In this document: positions 7,872-13,766 of the stretch, one piece after another | Numbering within the stretch: position 1 is the stretch's first letter | Layout of the letters: every line of letters starts with the position of its first letter | Source: Bacteroidota bacterium | GTDB taxonomy: Bacteria; Bacteroidota; Bacteroidia; NS11-12g; UBA955 | DNA: 13,766 nucleotides | Direction of reading: 5' to 3' | NCBI GenBank assembly: GCA_027488495.1 | Contig: JAIYBO010000112.1 | Location: forward strand, 1-13,766 | Notes under the pieces: model-generated | Told to the model about the DNA's origin: nothing | What the model saw: the letters and a program-made list of their open reading frames with translations, nothing else | Database searches by the model: none | Translations under genes and position numbers: made by a program

Positions 7872-8513
7872 TTAGTTCTCTAGAGAATCAAAATCAAATT
7901 CTCCCAGGTTGTTGAGGTGTATGTATGCGCCGGGCAGGTCGCTCTGGAGTCCAATGCCCACTGCTTTCATGTTGCCGGCGAGGGCTGCTTGAACGCCTGC
8001 TGCGCTGTCTTCAAACACCAAGCATTGTGAGGGCGGGAAACCCAACATGTCTGCTGCGGTAAGAAAAGTTTCGGGGTGAGGTTTCCCGTGGGTGATTTGT
8101 CCGGCATCCACGATTGCGTCGAAAGCATCAATGAGTCCAACTCGCGTGAGGACCATGTTGGCATTTTTGGAGGCTGAGCCCAAGGCCAAGGGGATTCTAC
8201 GCGATGCTACTTCTTCGAAAAAAGCGGGCACACCGGGGAGTACGTCTTTGGGACCCATGTGTTGAACCAATTCCAGGTACCATTCATTTTTTCGGATCAA
8301 ATCGGCCTGAAAATCTGCTTCGGAAAGAGATTTGTTGGCCAGCGAAAGGATGAATTTGAGGGAATCTACGCGGCTCACGCCTTTGAGTTTTTCATTGTTT
8401 TCTTGTGTTAGGGCATAGCCATATTCTGCGGCCAAACGCTCCCAAGCCAAAAAATGAAAATGTGCGGTATCGCAAATTACCCCGTCGAGATCGAGGATGA
8501 TTGCGGTCATCAT
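7872..8513 (-). CDS. pgmB: Beta-phosphoglucomutase (HAD superfamily)
   Basis: Predicted 213-residue cytoplasmic HAD phosphatase-fold enzyme that converts beta-glucose 1-phosphate to glucose 6-phosphate. Motif I is DLDGV at 8-12 (nucleophile Asp8, acid/base Asp10); His20 and the cap segment KGVSRVDSL at 44-52 match beta-phosphoglucomutases and separate it from plain phosphatases. Motif II is GSASKN at 112-117, motif III Lys144 in GKPHPE, and the Mg-binding motif is FEDSAAG at 167-173. Length is normal. The ATG at 8513 overlaps the upstream kinase stop as ATGA (a second ATG follows at 8510), indicating coupled translation. Its substrate would be the beta-glucose 1-phosphate released by the GH65 enzyme encoded next. 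Confidence 0.93.
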   Translation of the reverse strand: MMTAIILDLDGVICDTAHFHFLAWERLAAEYGYALTQENNEKLKGVSRVDSLKFILSLANKSLSEADFQADLIRKNEWYLELVQHMGPKDVLPGVPAFFEEVASRRIPLALGSASKNANMVLTRVGLIDAFDAIVDAGQITHGKPHPETFLTAADMLGFPPSQCLVFEDSAAGVQAALAGNMKAVGIGLQSDLPGAYIHLNNLGEFDFDSLEN

Positions 8514-9367
8514 ACAGCGGCTTGTAATTTTCTAAGGTGGTATTCTACCAAATTCACAACGGGTTCACTGGTGATCACGCCCACATCGAGGCGGTGTATT
8601 TTGCAGGCTTCTCTGAGGAGGTCGCTAAAGTGATAGGCCACAGAACCCACGAAATGAACGGGTACTTCTTTGTGGTTTTCGTATTTCCAGATGTGGATGT
8701 TGATGAATTTGCTGAATCCGTTGTAGATGAAATCTCTCACCCATTTTTCATCGCGATTGTCGCTCAGGAAACGCATGAAAGACGCCAAATACACGTTGGG
8801 GTTTGGTTTGTTGTATACGGCTTCGAAAATGCTTTCTTTGGTGAGGTTGAAACGCTCAACAAGGCCATTGTGAATTTTTTCGGGAAGTTCATGGTAGAGG
8901 AACATGCGGAGCAGGTCTTTCCCGTAGAAGGTTCCGCCGGCTTCATCGCCAAGTACGTAGCCCAATGCGGGAACTTCTTCATGAATTTCTTTGCCATCGA
9001 AATAGCAGCTGTTTGAGCCAGTGCCGAGGATGCAAGAGATACCGGGGTTATCGCCACAGGTGGCGTAAACAGCTCCGGTGAGGTCGTGGTCTACGGTGAT
9101 TGCGGCTTTGGTAAATACTGCGCGAAGGGCATTTTCCACGATGATATTTCTGGCGGGGTGGCTGGCACCGGCGCCATAGAAGAAAACGTGTTCCACCATG
9201 GGTGCTACTGCACACAATTCTGTGTTTTTGCGAATTTCACTTTCGATCAATTCGGTGGGGTGGAAAAATGGGTTGAAGCCCATGGTATAAAATGAAAGGC
9301 GCTGAGATTCACCATCGGTGAAAACCCAATCGCATTTGGTGCTGCCGCTGTCTGCTACAAGAATCAT
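8510..9367 (-). CDS. BadF/BadG-type sugar kinase (annotated in relatives as N-acetylglucosamine kinase-like)
   Basis: Predicted 285-residue cytoplasmic kinase of the ASKHA fold, BadF/BadG/BcrA/BcrD family. I chose ATG 9367 because the fold begins at once with phosphate-1 motif ADSGSTKCDW (5-14); a GTG at 9400 would add 11 residues unlike the family. Other motifs: Asp95 in the DHDLTGA connect segment (probable catalytic base), phosphate-2 motif GTGSNS at 115-120, GDEAGG at 140-145, and the adenosine motif VGSVA at 240-244. Bacterial relatives phosphorylate GlcNAc, MurNAc or glucosamine. Here it opens an operon with beta-phosphoglucomutase (4-base overlap) and a maltose-type phosphorylase, so the free glucose left by maltose phosphorolysis is a plausible substrate. 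That would make it a glucokinase, which is inference. An amino-sugar substrate remains possible because envelope-glycan genes follow. It lies opposite an NrtR-type regulator across a 134-bp gap. Confidence 0.82.
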   Translation of the reverse strand: MILVADSGSTKCDWVFTDGESQRLSFYTMGFNPFFHPTELIESEIRKNTELCAVAPMVEHVFFYGAGASHPARNIIVENALRAVFTKAAITVDHDLTGAVYATCGDNPGISCILGTGSNSCYFDGKEIHEEVPALGYVLGDEAGGTFYGKDLLRMFLYHELPEKIHNGLVERFNLTKESIFEAVYNKPNPNVYLASFMRFLSDNRDEKWVRDFIYNGFSKFINIHIWKYENHKEVPVHFVGSVAYHFSDLLREACKIHRLDVGVITSEPVVNLVEYHLRKLQAAV

Positions 9368-9396
9368 GATTGAAATTGGTGCAAGATAATAAAAAA

Positions 9397-9407
9397 ACAC
9401 TTAGTGT
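9397..9407. promoter_or_regulatory. Candidate operator ACACT-T-AGTGT before the kinase gene
   Basis: A perfect 5-bp inverted repeat around one base, with a third ACACT copy at 9415-9419. It lies 30-40 bases upstream of the kinase ATG, just upstream of a TATCTTG sequence on the minus strand that could be a degenerate -7 box, so a bound protein would block the sugar operon promoter. The link to the NrtR-type protein is inferred from position. Confidence 0.4.
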
Positions 9408-9431
9408 CAATTACACACTTCAAAAACAATT

Positions 9432-9463
9432 TTTGTTTATTATTGTATTATTGGGTTATTTTG
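9432..9463 (+). promoter_or_regulatory. Putative Bacteroidota promoter of the NrtR-type regulator
   Basis: TTTG at 9432-9435 and TTATTTTG at 9456-9463 are separated by 20 bases, close to the consensus TTTG-N19-21-TAnnTTTG (7 of 8 in the second box). A transcript would start near 9470 and leave a leader of about 30 bases. The AAACAA/TTGTTT palindrome covers the first box and the left TTGCTCA arm touches the second, suiting autoregulation. Confidence 0.45.
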
Positions 9464-9501
9464 CTCATTCAATTGTAGAAGTTATAGTATTTTGAGCAAG
9501 C

Positions 9502-10272
9502 ATGTCGGTTAGTCCATCCTTAAACCCCCACGTATCGGTAGATTGTGTCATCTTTGGTTTCAGTAAGGAGACATTGCGTTTGTTGTTGATCAAGAGAACG
9601 GTTCCCAATGCGATTACCGAGTTGGACGATAGTTATTATGCTTTGCCGGGTGATTTGGTGAGGGACAATGAAAATTTGGACGAGGCGGCTGCTCGTGTTT
9701 TGAAGGAGTTAACGGGGTTAACGGGCATTTTTCTGCAGCAGTTTCAGGCGTTTGGCGATCCGTTGCGGATATCCAAGGCGAAGGACAGGGCTTGGTTGCA
9801 GGGGGTGAGGCAGGATCCGGATGCGCGGGTGATCACGGTGGCGTATATGGCATTGATCGACAGCAACAAGGTTCAGATTCAGCCGGGTAGTTTCAGTAAG
9901 GAGGCGGTGTGGTTGCCGATTGCGGAGATTCCAGAATTGGGATTTGACCACAACGATATTTCTGAGGGGGCGTTGTTGGCATTGAGGGAAAAGGTGCAGA
10001 TACAGCCGATTGCGTTTGAGTTGTTACCGGAGAAATTCACGATGAGTGATTTGCAAACGCTTTACGAAACCATATTGGAGCGGGATTTAGACAAGCGGAA
10101 TTTCAGGAGGAAGATGTTGAATTCTGGGGTAATTACGGCATTGCCAGAGAAGCAGCATGGGGTGAGCAACAAGCCAGCGCGGTATTACGTGTTTAACCGC
10201 AATTTGGTTGAAAATGGGGGGTTGGGGTTTGTGAATTTGAAGATGGAAGGTTCTTTCACACTCTTTAGTTAA
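9502..10272 (+). CDS. NrtR-type transcriptional regulator (degenerate Nudix domain plus winged helix)
   Basis: Predicted 256 residues. The N-terminal Nudix-fold domain (about 10-150) carries a broken Nudix box: Gly50, Glu57, Arg65, Glu69 and Gly72 fit, but the REUxEE core reads RVLKEL, so two of the metal-binding acidic residues are missing and hydrolase activity is unlikely. The C-terminal region (about 170-235) is the winged helix typical of Nudix-related regulators: LLPEKFTMSDLQTLYE, then LDKRNFRRKML (197-206), then a KPARYYVF wing. NrtR proteins control NAD metabolism in many bacteria, while Bacteroidota relatives such as the arabinose regulator AraR control sugar genes. Here it diverges from a kinase/mutase/GH65 operon, so it probably regulates that operon in response to a sugar or sugar phosphate bound by the Nudix domain. 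The ATG at 9502 is preceded by purine-rich GAGCAAGC. Confidence 0.88.
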   Translation: MSVSPSLNPHVSVDCVIFGFSKETLRLLLIKRTVPNAITELDDSYYALPGDLVRDNENLDEAAARVLKELTGLTGIFLQQFQAFGDPLRISKAKDRAWLQGVRQDPDARVITVAYMALIDSNKVQIQPGSFSKEAVWLPIAEIPELGFDHNDISEGALLALREKVQIQPIAFELLPEKFTMSDLQTLYETILERDLDKRNFRRKMLNSGVITALPEKQHGVSNKPARYYVFNRNLVENGGLGFVNLKMEGSFTLFS

Positions 10273-10300
10273 AACCGGTCTGAAATTGCAACTTAAGCCG

Positions 10301-10308
10301 TAACTTTG
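10301..10308 (+). promoter_or_regulatory. Putative -7 promoter box for the ABC-F gene
   Basis: TAACTTTG is a full match to TAnnTTTG, 20 bases before the ABC-F ATG. No good TTTG lies 19-21 bases upstream. The box sits in the loop of a short AGCCG/CGGCT inverted repeat (10296-10300 with 10309-10313) followed by ATTTTT, which might instead act as a weak terminator for the regulator gene. Confidence 0.45.
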
Positions 10309-10328
10309 CGGCTCATTTTTCGTATATA

Positions 10329-11948
10329 ATGCTTTCAGTTTCAAATCTTTCTTTGCGTTTTGGTAAGCGCGTACTTTTCGAAGAGGTTAACCTCAAGTTC
10401 ACGAATGGCAATTGCTACGGTATCATTGGTGCCAATGGCGCGGGTAAATCAACATTTTTGAAGATTTTGTCGGGCGAAATCGAACCCAATACGGGCTCGG
10501 TGGACATCGATCCAGGCAAGCGTATGGCGGTATTGAGTCAGAACCACTTTGCGTTTGATGATTTTCCGGTATTGCAAACGGTGATCCGCGGGCATCAAAA
10601 GTTGTGGGAGATCATGGAGGAGAAGGATGCGTTGTATGCCAAAGAGGATTTTACGGAAGACGATGGGATGCGTGCGAGTGAGTTGGAGGGTGAATTTGCC
10701 GAGATGGATGGTTGGAATGCGGAGAGCGATGCGGCTACATTGTTGAGCAGCTTGGGCATTACAGAGCAGTATCATGAATATTTGGTGAAGGATTTGAACG
10801 GTAACCAAAAGGTTCGGGTGTTGTTGGCGCAGGCATTGTTTGGCAATCCGGATGTGTTGTTGATGGATGAACCTACCAACGATTTGGATGTGGATACCAT
10901 TCGCTGGCTAGAGATGTTTTTGGCCAATTTCGACAATACCGTTTTGGTTGTGAGCCATGACCGTCACTTCTTGGACAATGTTTGTACGCACGTGTGCGAC
11001 ATTGATTTTGGTAAGATTCAGATTTTTAGTGGAAACTATACGTTTTGGTATCAGAGTTCGCAGTTGGCTTTGCGTCAGCGTTCGGACCAAAACAAAAAGG
11101 CCGAGGAGAAGAAGAAAGAATTGCAGGAGTTCATCGCTCGTTTCAGTGCCAACGTGGCCAAGAGCAAGCAGGCGACTTCGCGGAAGAAGATGTTGGAGAA
11201 GTTGAACATCGAAGAGATACAGCCGAGCACAAGGAAGTATCCTGGTATCATTGTGAAGCAGGGCAGGGAAGTGGGCGACCAGATTTTGACGGTTGAGAAT
11301 TTGAGTGCCAAGGCAGAATCGGGTGATTTGTTGTTCAGCAATGTGAATTTCACGGTGAGCAAGGGCGATAAAATTGCTTTCATTTCGCGCAATACTTTGG
11401 CGTTGAACCAATTCTTCAAAACGTTGTGGGGCGAAGTGAAGCCTGCCACTGGCGAGTTCAATTGGGGCGTTACGGTAACCATGAGCAATTTGCCCAACGA
11501 GAATGCCCATTATTTTACTGATAAGATCAACTTGGTTGATTGGTTGCGTCAGTATTCTACCGAGAAGGATGAAACTTATGTGCGCGGATTTTTGGGTAGG
11601 ATGTTGTTCAGCGGCGAAGAAACCCAAAAGATGTGTACGGTATTGAGTGGGGGCGAAAAAGTACGTTGTATGTTGAGCAAATTGATGTTGGAAAACCCCA
11701 ATGTTTTGTTGTTGGATGAACCCACTAACCACTTGGATTTGGAGAGCATTCAGGCGTTGAACAACGGCTTGGTGGATTATGCAGGTGTGGTATTGTTCCA
11801 TTCGCATGACCAAGAATTTATCAATTCGATCGCCAATCGCATCATAGAAATTACGCCGAATGGGGTGATTGATAAGTACATGACGTACGAAGAATTTGCG
11901 GAGGATGATCAAATCAAAGCAAGAAAAGCAGAACTTTACGGCGCATAA
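10329..11948 (+). CDS. ABC-F family ATPase (YbiT-type)
   Basis: Predicted 539-residue soluble protein with two ABC ATPase domains and no membrane segments. ABC-F proteins act at the ribosomal E site in translation or antibiotic protection. Domain 1: Walker A GANGAGKST at 34-42, Q-loop Gln71, signature-like LNGNQKVR at 156-163, Walker B VLLMDEPTNDLD at 176-187, His210. The charged linker (about 240-305, KKKELQEFIARF, SKQATSRKKML) matches the interdomain arm that contacts the ribosome or tRNA. Domain 2: a degenerate Walker A where FISRNTLALNQFF (351-363) replaces GxxGxGKS, but intact LSGGEKVR at 439-446, Walker B VLLLDEPTNHLD at 459-470 and His493. YbiT-type members often have altered first-signature and second Walker A motifs, so this need not mean inactivity. 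Specific role unknown; nothing here marks it as a resistance determinant. The FKBP-like gene follows 43 bases downstream. Confidence 0.93.
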   Translation: MLSVSNLSLRFGKRVLFEEVNLKFTNGNCYGIIGANGAGKSTFLKILSGEIEPNTGSVDIDPGKRMAVLSQNHFAFDDFPVLQTVIRGHQKLWEIMEEKDALYAKEDFTEDDGMRASELEGEFAEMDGWNAESDAATLLSSLGITEQYHEYLVKDLNGNQKVRVLLAQALFGNPDVLLMDEPTNDLDVDTIRWLEMFLANFDNTVLVVSHDRHFLDNVCTHVCDIDFGKIQIFSGNYTFWYQSSQLALRQRSDQNKKAEEKKKELQEFIARFSANVAKSKQATSRKKMLEKLNIEEIQPSTRKYPGIIVKQGREVGDQILTVENLSAKAESGDLLFSNVNFTVSKGDKIAFISRNTLALNQFFKTLWGEVKPATGEFNWGVTVTMSNLPNENAHYFTDKINLVDWLRQYSTEKDETYVRGFLGRMLFSGEETQKMCTVLSGGEKVRCMLSKLMLENPNVLLLDEPTNHLDLESIQALNNGLVDYAGVVLFHSHDQEFINSIANRIIEITPNGVIDKYMTYEEFAEDDQIKARKAELYGA

Positions 11949-11991
11949 CATTAGTGTGCCTTGATTCAATAAAAAATCGAACAGAAAGACA

Positions 11992-12741
11992 ATGAAAAAA
12001 CAATTTAAATACATTCCGGTTGTGGCCTTGGGTTTGTTGGCCGGTTGTGGTGAAAAGATCGACACCAGTAAAGATTTGAAAACATCTGAAGATTCCTTCA
12101 GTTATGTTTACGGTTATGAAACCGCTCAGCGCATGAAGCAGCAGGGTGTGGATGCTTTGGACTATGGCAGTTTCCTTCGCGGAATGAAAGAGGGTTTGTC
12201 TAAAGATAGCGGCTTGGCGATCAAGCAGGATGCGATGGGCAAGGTGTATCAGGGTTACGTGCAGGGTGTTCAAGACAAGAAGATCAAGGTTTTGCAGAAA
12301 GAGACCAACGATTTCATGGCGAAGATGAGCAAGGAAGCGGGTGTGAGTCCGTTGGCGAGCAAGGGTTACTACAAGCAATTGAAAAAGGGCAATGGCGCGG
12401 TTCCAGGTATTTACGATACGATCACTTGCTACTTCATCATTAAGAATGGTAAGGGCAAGGTGTTTCAGGACAATCGCAAGGACAAGAAGCCATTTGTGGG
12501 CAACATTGCGAGTTTGAATTTGGCGCCATTGGAAGAGTCGTTCCAGAAAACCGCTGCGGGTGGATCCTTTGAAATGTATGTTTCAAACGTAGAATTCCCA
12601 AGTTTGGCGCGTATGTCTGGTACTTTCGAGGACATGTATGGCATTACGGTGATTGAAGTGGATTTGATGAATGTGGTTCCTGGTAAGGCGCCAAGCAACG
12701 AGCCTCCATTGGATTACATTCCACCGCCAGCGAAGAAGTAA
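11992..12741 (+). CDS. FKBP-like lipoprotein with N-terminal FKBP dimerisation domain
   Basis: Predicted 249 residues with a lipoprotein signal: KKQFK, a hydrophobic stretch, then lipobox LLAGC with Cys19. Residues about 33-112 resemble the FKBP N-terminal dimerisation domain (SFSYVYGYETAQRMKQQGVDAL, LDYGSFLRGMKEGLS). Residues about 125-228 align loosely with an FKBP peptidyl-prolyl isomerase core (GNGAVPGIYDTITCYF, GKVFQDN, TAAGGSFEMYV, then a final ITVIEVDLMNV strand), but the usual GTVFDSS is GKVFQDN and no clear counterparts of the active-site Trp or the LAYG tyrosine are seen. It probably folds like FKBP and acts as a periplasmic chaperone rather than an active isomerase. A Pro-rich tail ends the protein. 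The A-rich leader (CAGAAAGACA before ATG) suits Bacteroidota initiation. It may share a transcript with the ABC-F gene, and the strong terminator at 12779 closes the unit. Confidence 0.75.
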   Translation: MKKQFKYIPVVALGLLAGCGEKIDTSKDLKTSEDSFSYVYGYETAQRMKQQGVDALDYGSFLRGMKEGLSKDSGLAIKQDAMGKVYQGYVQGVQDKKIKVLQKETNDFMAKMSKEAGVSPLASKGYYKQLKKGNGAVPGIYDTITCYFIIKNGKGKVFQDNRKDKKPFVGNIASLNLAPLEESFQKTAAGGSFEMYVSNVEFPSLARMSGTFEDMYGITVIEVDLMNVVPGKAPSNEPPLDYIPPPAKK

Positions 12742-12778
12742 GTGATATTGTCCCGAGTATTGATCTTGGGAGATTTAT

Positions 12779-12815
12779 AAAAAACGGGGGCGGCCATTGG
12801 CCGCCCCCGTTTTTT
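12779..12815. terminator. Bidirectional Rho-independent terminator between convergent genes
   Basis: A perfect 17-bp stem (12779-12795 with 12799-12815), loop ATT, made of a GC core (CGGGGGCGGCC) flanked by six A on the left and six T on the right. It is symmetric, so it gives a T run on both strands and should stop the FKBP-like gene (end 12741) and the DUF423 gene (end 12839). Confidence 0.95.
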
Positions 12816-12838
12816 ATCTAGTGAGGTTTGCGTTTGTG

Positions 12839-13213
12839 TTAGCGCCTCAATTGATGTATCCCAATCATCGTCCATCCAATGATCATCAACAGGCCGCCAA
12901 TGGGGGTGACGGCGCCCAATTTGCGCAATGCGGGTGAAATGAGTTCGTTCAGGGCCAAAAACCACAGAGAAACACTGAAGATGAAGGTTCCGATGATGGT
13001 GATTTTGATGTAGAGTCCTTTGGTACTCGGCGCACTTGCAGAGATGGCCATGAATCCCAGTCCATTTAGGGCGAAATACAGCGATGCGGTTTTCCATACG
13101 TCTAAATAGCGGGGCGAAATGGCATCTTCTAGGGTGTGGGCACCCATGGCACCGAGGGCAATGGATACGGCCATCATTAGGCAGCCGAGACCGATAAGTT
13201 GGTGTGTTTTCAT
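12839..13213 (-). CDS. DUF423 family small membrane protein (YgdD-like)
   Basis: Predicted 124-residue inner membrane protein with four hydrophobic segments at about 4-22, 42-59, 68-88 and 100-119. The family signature GAMGAH at 21-26, the WKTASLYFALNGLGFM stretch at 40-55 and the GAVTPIGGLLMIIGW end at 100-114 match DUF423/YgdD proteins, whose function is unknown. The ATG at 13213 begins five bases after the stop of the TonB-dependent receptor gene, so it is probably cotranscribed with that gene, although a functional link is not evident. Length is normal for the family. Confidence 0.85.
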   Translation of the reverse strand: MKTHQLIGLGCLMMAVSIALGAMGAHTLEDAISPRYLDVWKTASLYFALNGLGFMAISASAPSTKGLYIKITIIGTFIFSVSLWFLALNELISPALRKLGAVTPIGGLLMIIGWTMIGIHQLRR

Positions 13214-13218
13214 GGCGA

Positions 13219-13766
13219 TTATTTTGAAATGATTTGTACTTCTTTAGGGATGGTAGCCGCCGGAGGCGGCGTTACCGTAATACCAAAGGTAATCCATCGT
13301 GGCATCAATGGTACACTGGCAATTTCTTTGTATTGGGTATTCAATACGTTTTGTGCGTTTACCCAAATGGTATAAGAAAAAGGCAACTTGATCGGCGCTG
13401 GAACTTCATCGGGCAAATAAGTTAAACCGGCGCCTTTGATCGCTCGCTTCAACTGGTAAGCCAAACGCATATCCAACATCGAATAGCCACTCCCAGCATC
13501 AAAGCCGTCAGCTGTGCGCTCCATGTATCGGAATTGTGTGGTGAACTGTAAGCCGAATTTGGTTTGTAAGTTCAACGATGCCAAGTATTGTATGGGCAAA
13601 AAGTTTGCAGCATACTGCGAGTAGCCCTTCATTTTCACTCTAAAACTCATTTGCCTCAACTGCGTTGCGCCGAGGGTCCATCGCACTGAAAGTAATCCCA
13701 GCTTTTCAAAGGGCGAAGCATAATTGATGTACTTGTTGCCTACAACCCTGAACTCGTAGCCCTCGA
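13219..13766 (-). CDS. TonB-dependent receptor, C-terminal part (5' end beyond the window)
   Basis: The frame stays open from the stop at 13219 to the right edge, giving about 181 residues of C-terminus. A GTG at 13684-13686 is only an internal valine, because coding sequence (EFRVVGNKYINYASPFEKLG) continues upstream. Alternating beta strands (LQTKFGLQFTTQFRYMER, YSMLDMRLAYQLKR) and the near-terminal NAQNVLNTQYKEI motif with PRWITFGITV are typical of the last strands of an outer-membrane TonB-dependent receptor barrel. The ligand cannot be inferred. Instead of ending at the usual terminal aromatic strand, the protein continues for about 17 residues (TPPPAATIPKEVQIISK). The DUF423 gene starts five bases downstream. 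Confidence 0.85.
   Translation of the reverse strand, partial: EGYEFRVVGNKYINYASPFEKLGLLSVRWTLGATQLRQMSFRVKMKGYSQYAANFLPIQYLASLNLQTKFGLQFTTQFRYMERTADGFDAGSGYSMLDMRLAYQLKRAIKGAGLTYLPDEVPAPIKLPFSYTIWVNAQNVLNTQYKEIASVPLMPRWITFGITVTPPPAATIPKEVQIISK

Larger units (their letters stand above)
9368..9501. promoter_or_regulatory. Divergent promoter/operator region between the sugar operon and its putative regulator
   Basis: This AT-rich 134-bp gap separates two divergent starts (9367 minus, 9502 plus) and holds no gene. It contains three inverted repeats: ACACT-T-AGTGT at 9397-9407 with a further ACACT at 9415-9419; AAACAA-TTT-TTGTTT at 9424-9438; and TTGCTCA (9461-9467) pairing with TGAGCAA (9493-9499) next to the regulator start. 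A regulator facing the genes it controls commonly binds such a region. Which repeat is an operator cannot be told from sequence alone. Confidence 0.65.

Noticed and set aside
7883..7903. GAGAAT / ATTCTC inverted repeat at the end of pgmB
   Set aside because: Six pairs around a nine-base loop within the coding sequence with no T run; likely chance in AT-rich codons.
9016..9057. Possible short genes within the sugar kinase region on either strand
   Set aside because: Open frames here are shadows of the kinase gene, without start context or recognisable motifs.
9368..9400. GTG start at 9400 for the sugar kinase
   Set aside because: It adds 11 residues not typical of the family; ATG 9367 begins right at the phosphate-1 motif.
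10908..12065. 385-residue minus-strand open frame opposite the ABC-F gene
   Set aside because: It lies antisense to the conserved second half of an ABC-F gene and shows no family motif or signal; the sense frame has clear Walker and signature motifs.

Overview
The window most likely comes from a member of the Bacteroidota (Bacteroidetes). Four things point that way: a secreted protein ending in a type IX secretion (Por) sorting domain at the left edge, a SusC/TonB-dependent-receptor-like barrel end at the right edge, promoter boxes resembling the Bacteroidota TAnnTTTG element, and A-rich leaders without clear Shine-Dalgarno sites. Base composition is moderate and even. I see no tRNA, rRNA, CRISPR array, insertion sequence or phage gene, and I cannot name a genus.

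Layout: (1) 2-949 (+) is the 3' end of a secreted Ig/PKD-repeat protein, closed by a strong one-way terminator. (2) 1039-5412 (-) is a three-gene cassette, read right to left: a membrane-anchored SGNH hydrolase-like protein, an MBOAT acyltransferase, and a second SGNH hydrolase with a signal peptide and C-terminal LysM domain. The last two genes overlap as TGATG. This looks like a machine that moves acetyl groups across the membrane onto an envelope glycan, with peptidoglycan favoured by the LysM domain. (3) 5495-9367 (-) is a sugar operon: a BadF/BadG-type sugar kinase, a beta-phosphoglucomutase and a GH65 phosphorylase of maltose-phosphorylase type. Together these could turn maltose plus phosphate into two glucose 6-phosphates if the kinase accepts glucose, which is inference. 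(4) 9368-9501 is a divergent regulatory region with several inverted repeats. (5) 9502-10272 (+) is an NrtR-type regulator: a degenerate Nudix domain fused to a winged helix, and the likely regulator of the divergent sugar operon. (6) 10329-12741 (+) holds a YbiT-type ABC-F ATPase and an FKBP-like lipoprotein whose PPIase core looks degenerate, closed by a perfect two-way terminator. (7) 12839-13766 (-) holds a small DUF423 membrane protein preceded by the 3' end of a TonB-dependent receptor cut by the window edge.

The two most interesting units are the kinase/mutase/phosphorylase operon with its divergent Nudix-type regulator, and the SGNH-MBOAT-SGNH/LysM cassette directly downstream on the same strand. 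All functions are read from motifs and gene context; no database search was run.
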